From Antitrichia curtipendula (Eukaryota; Streptophyta; Bryopsida; Hypnales; Leucodontaceae), in the NCBI GenBank assembly GCA_951230915.1, contig OX579637.1:2976001-3040000 (forward strand): 64,000 bases of DNA, given 5' to 3'. Of this stretch, positions 56,348-64,000 are shown in pieces. A program made the translations under genes and the position numbers. The notes under the pieces were generated by a model. It ran no database searches. It had not been told where the DNA came from and saw nothing but the letters and a program-made list of their open reading frames with translations. Every line of letters starts with the position of its first letter. The first letter of the stretch is position 1.

Positions 56348-57715
56348 TCATTGAGTTGGTTTAATACAATAGGGCAAAATGAGACTAATCCTCGCAGCCA
56401 GCATGAACTTTGGCCCGCAGAAGATACCGAGAACGTTGTCGTCCGGATTCGCAAAATCGTGGAGGATTTGAAAGTAGAACTCCATCCTTAGTTCAGTTGC
56501 GTTGATCCTCCACTTTGCTTTGGTGTTCTTTGACACCTCAGTATAGTACTGGCAGTTGGCGGGAGTTTCATACTCCTCCTGAACTAACTCTCGGGCAGAA
56601 GCGGTAAACTCTTTATCCTTCTTGAAAAGGAAGAGCAAGGGAACGTCCTCTGCTACGCTGCGGTTAGTGCAGTTTCCCAGCATCTCAGCTTTGGCCGGTA
56701 CGTAGGACAACTCAACGTAGTTGTAGTCTTTCAGCTTGGAGTCCGCAAATTTTTTTGATGCCTTCACGTCGGCGTCCTCTCGTAGATTGAAGAGCCAAAC
56801 AAGGGGCTCTGTCATTTTGGGCTCTAGTTTCTCTAAGAGAAATATCAGCATGGTATCCACTGCGGCCGCAGACGTGGTCCCCTTCACAGTTGGGACCTCC
56901 CTTACATCTAACACGGCAAGATAAATCTCACGATTTACGTACTGGTAGTGAGTGCTTGTCACAAGCGCCTTCGCGACAATATCAATCCTTCTGACTTGCA
57001 CTCCACCAAGTTGCTCGGGAAGACGGGACTTCAGTTTCATAAACTGGGTGAACATGTGGACAACCTCAGGGAAGAGTTTAATCAGGTCCTTCACCAGTTT
57101 GGTCCATGCGTCGTTCTGAAGCCTTTTCTTGAAGAATTCGTTCTTCGGGTGTGATATTAGGAAATCCCATGTAGCGGATGTGAACCTATGCCTCGCTTTC
57201 TAGGACTTCCATTTCTCCTCATTCAAGTCGCCTCCACTTCCTGTAAAGTCAAGGCTAGGTTTAATGGCCATCAACTCCTGTCGGATGACTTTCTTCCTTT
57301 TCCTTCGTTCGACCCAGTCCACTGCAGTCATGTTATTTGCGACAAGGATTTTTGATTTGGCCATGGACACCTTTGGATATTTACATTTTTGGTTCGGTGT
57401 TTTGCCGAGCAGGTGCTGTGCAAAAACTCCAAAGTCTATGTCCGTGAAATGGCCGCAATGTCGGAAGAACTCCTTCCTCAAGGACATTGACTTCCTTTTG
57501 AACCCTTTGATCTCATTGAATTTCTTCCCAGATATGGGTTCAATGAGCTCGCCCTCGGATTGTTTCTGTAGAAACCTTTCCCAGAAGTCGAAAAGGTCAT
57601 CCGGCAGCATCATAATCTGGATTTTGTTCTTCAAATCCGTAGGGCCTTTCTCACTTGCGCTATCTTTTTTGAGATTGATATTTTGATATCTGTCAACGAT
57701 TGCGTCCGTAAAACT
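56348..57715 (-). pseudogene. Composite gene copy 2: methyltransferase-like domain
   Basis: One frame from 57,715 to 56,348 with a single stop (TAG, complement near 57,200). Collinear with copy 1: 'DDLFDFWERFLQKQSEGELI', 'DWVERRKRKKVIRQELMAIK', 'YVNREIYLAVLDVREVP', 'EPLVWLFNLREDADVKASKK', then 'ELRMEFYFQILHDFANPDDN' and 'VLGIFCGPKFMLAAR'. The last stretch resembles methyltransferase motif I (VLDIFCG-G...AA) with the Asp changed to Gly. As in copy 1 there is no obvious DPPY. The two copies differ at most positions yet keep the framework, so they diverged while functional or from different active sources. Confidence 0.5.
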
Positions 57716-57907
57716 CTGTGGATACAATACATTGTGATAAACATTGTTAGCATTTGCATTAGATCAGAAAGGATCTTCGACTCGACTATATGTAAGGCAT
57801 TGTGGCTGGCTATATAATGCAACAGTAAAATACAGGGATGTCCATTGTGACAAACGATGATTCAAGGACTAATATCTCCGAATCAAGTTTTCATGAATGA
57901 TCCTCAC
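57716..57907 (-). other. Intron (192 bp), composite gene copy 2, conserved position
   Basis: Minus-strand donor GTGAGG (57,907) and acceptor ...TATCCACAG (57,716). It joins 'NLANYK' to 'SFTDAIVDRYQN', the same place as the intron at 11,956-12,143 in copy 1. It contains a TCGACTCGA core at about 57,777-57,785. Confidence 0.7.
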
Positions 57908-59093
57908 CTTGTAGTTGGCAAGATTATACTTCGCCTTATTCTTTCGAGCTATAGCCTCAGCCATGATATTGTTGGCCCTCTTGCAGGTAATCCAGATATT
58001 GCAACAACTTATGATCTGATTACCCCAGGTTGGCTGGGCATGCTCAAGATGGTTTATGCAATTGTAGAACTGCGAGATATTTCTCAACTTGTTTGGGTCT
58101 AGACTCCAAACAATCAACGCATTCCAGTTCTATAACTCTACATGCCATGCCTCACCGCAACCTGCTTTCTGCAGCTCCTGGAACGCGGTTATACTGTTTT
58201 GTCCGTTGATAATCATGAACTGCCTGTTGTGTATGTCGTCCCACTTCTCCGGTTTAATCTGTAGTAATTTCCTATTCACATCAACGAGAGTGAGACACAT
58301 TGTCTGCCGCTATTTAATATCTCCTAGCTGGATAAGTTCATTTTTTACAGAGTCAAGTATATCCCTCTGTAAGGTGCGAATGACATATTGGTCCTTTGCT
58401 AGAATGCACTGCGTTATGTCTACTTTTACAGGCTCTTGATCAAAGAGAAAGCATGACTTGTGGTCAGCCTAGAAGTTTCGTTGAGTAAGAGCGTACTTCT
58501 CATAGTCCTCCTGTGCAGGGTCTTTTGCAGACGCAGTAGCTCCGACTGTTGTTAATGCTGACCCGGAACTGCCTGCACCTGCGGGTGCCGTTGACAGATT
58601 CTATTTCCTCCTCTTTCGGGTGGATTCTGTGCCTTCTAGCGGAGGAGGCTCCCGTCTTTTTGGCTCTGATCTGGCCTGGCTGAGCACCCCTGCTGCCTCC
58701 AGGAACGGGTGGTGGCATCTGTACAACGTCTGATGCTGACTGCCTGCCAGTGCTTACGATTCCATCAATCGTCGGCATTGGTTCAGTTTTTGTCAACGCA
58801 TAGTGGTCCAGCATTTGCCATATTAGTCTCAGTCTGCTTGCATTGGACTTGGATGTGCTGTTTCTCCATAGTATGTACCCACACTTATCGAATTCTTTGT
58901 TGAGTGATTCCATCTGTGAGCCCTCCAAAAACGTCATAAGGTTGTCGAGGTCAAAGTTACCGTGGTACGCGTTCACGTCTATAACCACAGAGTGGGAGTG
59001 ACTCCCTAGTCTTCCTGTATTGTCTACTTCTTGGAAGACTATAACAACAAAATTTTGCCCGCAGTCGTCAATTAGGGTCACCTTTTCCTTCAT
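57908..59093 (-). pseudogene. Composite gene copy 2: N-terminal region and ParB-like 'INGQN' domain
   Basis: The first ORF (59,093-58,500) starts 'MKEKVTLIDDCGQNFVVIVF', has 'YHGNFDLDNLMTFLEGSQ', and ends in a basic linker. A frame change near 58,500 is followed by 'KVDITQCILAKDQYVIRTLQ', 'ELIQLGDIK', a TAG, 'RQTMCLTLVDVNRKLLQIKP', 'EKWDDIHNRQFMIINGQNSI', another TAG, 'NWNALIVWSLDPNKLRNISQ' and 'HLEHAQPTWGNQIISCCNIW'. Each block has a counterpart in copy 1 (11,400-11,950). The F-x-I-I-N-G-Q element with flanking helices fits a ParB/sulfiredoxin-like or DndB-like fold by inspection only. No catalytic residue can be assigned. Confidence 0.55.
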
Positions 59094-60321
59094 ATTCCAC
59101 GGAAAGTATTGATTCTTTCCATGTGCTCAATTTCCCAAGTATACATAATTCTTTCAGCAATTTACTCTGAAGCTCCATGTGCTGATATGTTGTTTGAACT
59201 GTCATAGCGTCTTGTACGTTCCTTGCATATCACGGAAGAATGTCGCGTCGGAAGCTGGAACAACAAACGGCTCAATATGGCTTATTGTTACAGTGTAGTT
59301 GTATCCGTCCGTCCCTGTCATGTTGTGTCCTGAACTGTTCTTGACCAGACAAAAATAATGTCAGACCGCGGTATCGTCGACTTGATGATTTGGTCTTTCA
59401 TGGGTTACACTAATAATTTTATTGTTAGGTTTTGATTGATTTTCATTCATTGAGTTCATAGGCTCGTAGCTAATTATTCTATGTCCTGCAGTTCTTGTTA
59501 TCCTTTTTCCTTGCCCCCCGACCACTGCTGTTATTCTCTGTGCAGTTTCTTACTGTAATTTACGTTTGGGTTGCTATCGTCGAGTCGACGATAGATTCAT
59601 GACCTTCTTGTCGTCTTGGAGTTTTCTTTCTGTACGTGCTTTTACTTGTTGGATTTTCCTACTTTTTTTTCTTTTAGTATTTGTTGGATTTCTTATGCTT
59701 TACACGTAGGTATTGTCAACTCAATGATACTTATCGACTTTTTTTGTGTAGAACGTTATTTCTGTTCTGTTTTTTATTGTTAAAATTGTGTTTGTCTTCG
59801 AGTTGACTATAGCCAACCCAGGATAAGCCTGAAATGCTGTCGTGAGTCCACTATCGTTGACTCGAGGATAAGCAAAAAAAAAAGGTGGATGACTTTCCAC
59901 TCAACTCTGTTTTGAACTAGACCGTATTTTTTGCTAGAAGTTAATGTTCTCAGGTGTAGCCATGAATGACAGAAACCCTAGAATTCATGGAAGTAGTAGT
60001 GGTGTTGACTGTATGCAAACTACACTAAACTCTAAACGAGCTAAATAGAATTGCTAACTTGGAAACACTGATGCCTGTGGTAAGCTCTCCAAGACCTCTC
60101 AAAGAATCTCCAACAGAAATTGTGAAATACAACTGTACAAAAAATACATTAAACTCAATGTTATTGCTTTGGAGATAAGAATCCAAACCTTTGAAAACTT
60201 TTGATACATCTCATACACTCATCACCAATACAATAAACCCTAATCTCCACATCAAAATCATTATATTCAACCAAGAACATCACAAGCAAAAAGAGTCCTG
60301 AACATGGCAATGAAACAATTC
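59094..60321. other. 5' flank of composite gene copy 2
   Basis: T-rich, non-coding. It contains a perfect hairpin at 59,574-59,594 (10-nt arms, core ATCGTCGAGTCGACGAT) and imperfect relatives at about 59,372, 59,793 and 59,843. It mirrors the hairpin-rich 5' flank of copy 1 (9.9-10.5 kb). Confidence 0.55.
59574..59594. repeat. Hairpin ATCGTCGAGTCGACGAT in the 5' flank of copy 2
   Basis: 10-nt perfect arms around one base. It shares the TCGAGTCGA centre with the copy 1 hairpins but has different outer arms. Confidence 0.85.
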
Positions 60322-60341
60322 AAACCCTAAACCCTAAACCC
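60322..60341 (-). repeat. Interstitial telomere-type repeat, about three CCCTAAA units
   Basis: 'aaaccctaaaccctaaaccc', the complement of plant TTTAGGG. It is short and sits in non-coding sequence, so it is not a telomere end. Confidence 0.85.
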
Positions 60342-60401
60342 AACAAAATTGAAATCACAAAATTCAATGAAAGTAACGTGCACCAAAAGAATACTTTCAA
60401 A

Positions 60402-61113
60402 AACAACAGCTAGTAGCAACCAAAATGAAATAAAAGCAACAAACTTCAACAACAGCTAGTAGCAACCAAAATGAAATAAAAGCAACAAACTTCAACAACA
60501 GCTAGTAGCAACCAAAATGAAATAAAAGCAACAAACTTCAACAACAGCTAGTAGCAACCAAAATGAAATAAAAGCAACAAACTTCAACAACAGCTAGTAG
60601 CAACCAAAATGAAATAAAAGCAACAAACTTCAACAACAGCTAGTAGCAACCAAAATGAAATAAAAGCAACAAACTTCAACAACAGCTAGTAGCAACCAAA
60701 ATGAAATAAAAGCAACAAACTTCAACAACAGCTAGTAGCAACCAAAATGAAATAAAAGCAACAAACTTCAACAACAGCTAGTAGCAACCAAAATGAAATA
60801 AAAGCAACAAACTTCAACAACAGCTAGTAGCAACCAAAATGAAATAAAAGCAACAAACTTCAACAACAGCTAGTAGCAACCAAAATGAAATAAAAGCAAC
60901 AAACTTCAACAACAGCTAGTAGCAACCAAAATGAAATAAAAGCAACAAACTTCAACAACAGCTAGTAGCAACCAAAATGAAATAAAAGCAACAAACTTCA
61001 ACAACAGCTAGTAGCAACCAAAATGAAATAAAAGCAACAAACTTCAACAACAGCTAGTAGCAACCAAAATGAAATAAAAGCAACAAACTTCAACAACAGC
61101 TAGTAGCAACCAA
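60402..61113. repeat. 46-bp minisatellite, 15 apparently identical units plus a partial
   Basis: Unit 'aacaacagctagtagcaacc' followed by 'aaaatgaaataaaagcaaca' and 'aacttc', repeated head to tail from 60,402 with no differences that I could see. The last partial unit breaks at 61,113 ('caaccaaacccac'). 46 is not a multiple of three and no ORF spans it. Perfect identity implies very recent expansion or a collapsed/extended assembly region. Confidence 0.95.
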
Positions 61114-61139
61114 ACCCACAAGGCAACAAGTAAAGAATC

Positions 61140-61640
61140 TTACAACCAGAAACAGAACTGCAACCAGCGGAGGAGGAATCACGCACCACAGCACCAACTA
61201 CCCCAACGAGCACGGAGCGGAGCACGGGACGACATGCAGGGACGGTGGCAGTGCAAAGGAGAGAGGTCAATGGCTCGCAAGAGCACGACGGAGCAAATCA
61301 ACGCGGTGCACAGGAGCGACGAGGGAGTGAGAGAGTGACGGAGACACTGAGCGAGGGAGCAACGGAGAACAACACAAAGCTTAGGACGAACACAACGACA
61401 TGACGACCAGCCTAGGAGGAACAATACACAGCGGAGGAACACACGCCTGGGAGGAACAACACAACACTTAGGACGAACACAACAACATGACGACCAACCT
61501 GGGAGGAACAATACACGGCGGAGGAACACACGCCTAGGAGGAACAACACGCCTGCGACGACACGCCTGCGAGCAAAAGAACGACGGGACGACACGCCTAG
61601 GAGCAACATCGCGAAGAAGAGAGACGACTATCGAACCCAC
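61140..61640. repeat. GC-rich block with 87-bp tandem repeat
   Basis: A unit beginning 'ttaggacgaacacaac' at 61,381 is repeated at 61,468. 'gaggaacaacac/aatacac' and 'cgcctaggaggaac' recur at smaller spacing. The open minus frame (61,640-61,179, Arg/Val/Cys-rich) follows the repeat period and is not supported as a protein. Confidence 0.7.
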
Positions 61641-62344
61641 GCCGAGCCTCCATCAGAGATTCGGGGAAACGAGGCCAAGGCTTAGTGCCGAACCAGTAGG
61701 GTTGGGGCCAAAACAGAAGGTTAGTAAAACAAACAGATGAATGTTGAATATGTGCACATACATTTGGACACATACTTCTAATGTGCACATACATTTGGAT
61801 GAAACAATTGGGAGATAGATGAATGCTGAATAACAATCGTATATCAGGAAAAAGCCACCCGTTGCTGCAATATTCTTTCAATGCGTTAATAGCATAGTAT
61901 TGAAAGTAAATTGTTGCACTATTGCAAATATATCCTTTCAATAAAAAAGAAGTCTGTGATTCAATTGAAACCAATTTCTTGTGTTACGACTTCCAGTATT
62001 CCAACAATATACTTTCAATACTACAATTTAAATCCAGCGCAACAATATCGCAACAATAATGCAAAAGGGTAGAGGTACTTTCCCGATGTAAAGTTCAATA
62101 GATTAGAAAAATACTTTAACCTACAAAATAGCTTGTACCTTTCCTTGGGATGAGGCAACACATACAAAGCACTTGCCCCCTAGCGAATAAAGAAGATGAC
62201 TAAATGCTGACAACTTTTCATAGAACACACATAAGCAAAACAAAGAGGAAATTCAATCATAAGTACATTCATTTACAAAAGTATTCTTGTAGGTAAACCT
62301 TTTAATAACATTAAATGCCGAAGGATTGTTTGAATTACAATCTC
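61641..62344. other. AT-rich spacer, no gene
   Basis: Contains a short direct repeat 'atgtgcacatacatttgga' (61,751 and 61,779). Nothing else recognised. Confidence 0.55.
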
Positions 62345-64000
62345 GCTCTTATTCTATTTTATTTTTTATTACGTATGGATACATTAAATGCTACACACAA
62401 AATAAATACTTTCGTGCATTCTAATACTCGAAGGTGTTTACAACTTAAACAACTTTCTTTAAGTCACTTTAAAACTCAAATTCTATGACATTTGATGTGG
62501 GCCGCCACTAAACTACACGTCCGCATTAATTCCCATTTCTTTTTTATTCACGTGTGGGTGGATTTAATGCTATACACCAATTAAATATCTTCGTGAATTC
62601 TAATACTCGAGGGTGTTTACAACTTACACAACTTTCTTCAAGTCACTCTCAAACTCAAATTAGATGACATTTGATGTGGGCCGCCACTAAACTACACGTC
62701 CGGTTTAAATTCCATTCTTTATTATTCACGTGAAGATGGATTTAATGCTGCACACCAATTAAATATCTTCCTGCATTCTAATACTCAAAGGTGTTTACAA
62801 CTTAAACAACTTTCTTTAAGTCACTTTAAAACTCAAATTCTATGACATTTGATGTGAGCCGCCACTAAACTACACGTCCGGTTTCATTCCCATTTCTTTT
62901 TAATTCATGTGTGGGTGGATTAAATGCTACGTACAAATTAAATATCTTCGTGCATTCTAATACTTACAACTTACACAACTTTCTCCAAGTCACTTTCAAA
63001 CTCGAATTCCATGACATTTGATGTGGTCCGCCACTAAACTACACGTTCGATTTAATTCCCATTTGTTTTTTAATCATGTGTGGGTGGATTAAATGCTGCA
63101 CACCAATTAAATATCTTCATGCATTCTAATACATGAGGGTGTTTACAACTTATAAAGCTTGCTTCAAGTCACTTTCAAACTCAAATTAAATGACATTTGA
63201 TGTGGGCACCACCAAAATACACGTCCGATTTAATTCCCATTCTTTATTATTCACGTGTGGGTGGATTTATTGCTACACACCAATTAAATATCTTTGTGCA
63301 TTCTAATACTCGAGGGTGTTTACAACTTACACAACATTCCTCAAGTCACTTTCACGCTGGAATTCTATGACATTTGATCTGGCCGCCACTAAACTACACG
63401 TCCGGTTTAATTTCCATTCTCTATTATTCACATGAAGGTGGATTTAATGCTGCACACCAGTTAAATATCTTTGTGCATTCTAATACTCGAAGGTGTTTAC
63501 AACTTACACAACTTTCCTTAAGTGACTTTCAAACTCAAATTCTATGACATTTGATGTGGGCCACCACTAAACTACACGTTCTAATACTTGAGGGTGTTTA
63601 CAACTTACTTAACATTCTTTTAGTCACTTTCAAACTCCGATTCTATGGCATTTGATGTGGCTGCTACTAAATTGTACGTAAGGTAAAATTTTCATTCATT
63701 ATTGTTCCCGTGAAGGTGGATTTAATGCTGCACACCAGTGAAATATCTTTGTGCAATCTAATACCTGAGGGTGTTTACAACTTACACAACTTTCTTCCAG
63801 TCACTTTCAAACTCAAATTCTATGACATTTGATGTGGGCCGCCACTAAACTACACGTTCGGTTTAATTCCCATTTGTTTTGGTTCATGTGTGGGTGGATT
63901 TAATGCTACACACCAACTAAATATCTTCGTGCATTCTAATACTCGAGGGTGTTTACAACTTACATGACATTCCTCAAGTCACTTTCAAACTGGAATTCTA
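62345..64000. repeat. Satellite array B, 178-bp units, diverged relative of array A in inverse orientation
   Basis: About nine tandem units ('gtttacaactta' at 62,437 and 62,615, offset 178). One unit is shortened to about 100 bp (63,495 to 63,595). The array runs off the window end. The minus-strand consensus of array A aligns with it along the unit: 'tttacaactt', 'caagt..ctttc.aa', 'aattctatgacatttgat', 'cacgtg', 'tggattta', 'tacaca..aatt.aatat'. The two arrays are therefore subfamilies of one satellite, inverted relative to each other. Confidence 0.9.

Noticed and set aside
60322..60341. True telomere end
   Set aside because: Only about three units, with unrelated sequence on both sides.
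60402..61113. CRISPR array
   Set aside because: Units are contiguous 46-bp repeats without unique spacers, in a eukaryotic genome context; this is a minisatellite.
61179..61640. 153-codon Cys/Arg/Val-rich minus ORF
   Set aside because: Its internal repeats follow the 87-bp DNA repeat and there is no independent coding evidence.
1..64000. tRNA or rRNA genes
   Set aside because: I found no cloverleaf with A/B boxes or rRNA-like conserved blocks by eye; tRNAscan-SE or Infernal would be needed to exclude degenerate copies.

Overview
The window is repeat-dense nuclear DNA from a plant-lineage eukaryote. The evidence is TTTAGGG-type telomere-like stretches (near 9.7, 24.0, 25.5 and 60.3 kb), GT-AG introns of about 80-220 bp, a BED/DUF659/hAT-dimerisation transposase of the plant type, 180-bp-class satellites, and TG...CA elements with 5-bp target duplications. 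A charophyte alga or another early-diverging streptophyte would fit the unusual domain mix, but that is a low-confidence guess. I see no intact single-copy host gene. Almost every recognisable coding segment is a transposon or a decayed multi-copy gene.

Layout. 1-7150 is a satellite array of about 181 bp per unit. 7.15-9.85 kb is non-coding, with a GC-rich repeated block. 9.9-15.6 kb (+) is copy 1 of a composite gene, continued at 30.25-31.7 kb. Its order is N-terminal region, a ParB-like 'INGQH' domain, a methyltransferase-like domain, a basic/proline-rich linker, an FCP1/HAD-like phosphatase domain and a serine-rich tail. Its FCP1 domain is split by about 14.6 kb of inserted DNA (15,590-30,250). 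That DNA carries a coiled-coil/RING gene, a hAT transposase, a protein-kinase-like gene (all +) and a Cys-containing gene (-). Several of these genes are preceded by a GC-rich block built on GGACGG/CCGTCC. 32.7-35.1 kb holds a separate intron-containing N6/N4-methyltransferase-like pseudogene. 36.25-45.06 kb (-) is a second copy of the coiled-coil gene, broken by two TG...CA elements (called 'X' here) of about 3.4 kb, each with its own 5-bp duplication (CAACT and GTACT). 45.5-48.1 kb and 50.2 kb hold further X fragments. 50.8-59.1 kb (-) is copy 2 of the composite gene. Its FCP1 frame is interrupted by a 1,370-bp inverted-repeat element with a perfect 8-bp duplication (TTAAATTA). 60.4-61.1 kb is a perfect 46-bp minisatellite. 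62.3-64.0 kb is a 178-bp satellite that is recognisably the same family as the first array, in the opposite orientation.

How it fits together. The composite gene is the most unusual content. Two diverged copies in opposite orientation keep the same domain order and at least one intron at the same place, and both contain short hairpins with a TCGAGTCGA-like core in introns and 5' flanks. Decay is mostly by in-frame TAG/TAA/TGA codons, most of them one C-to-T change from CAG/CAA/CGA, rather than by frameshifts. This fits long-term cytosine methylation of silenced repeats.
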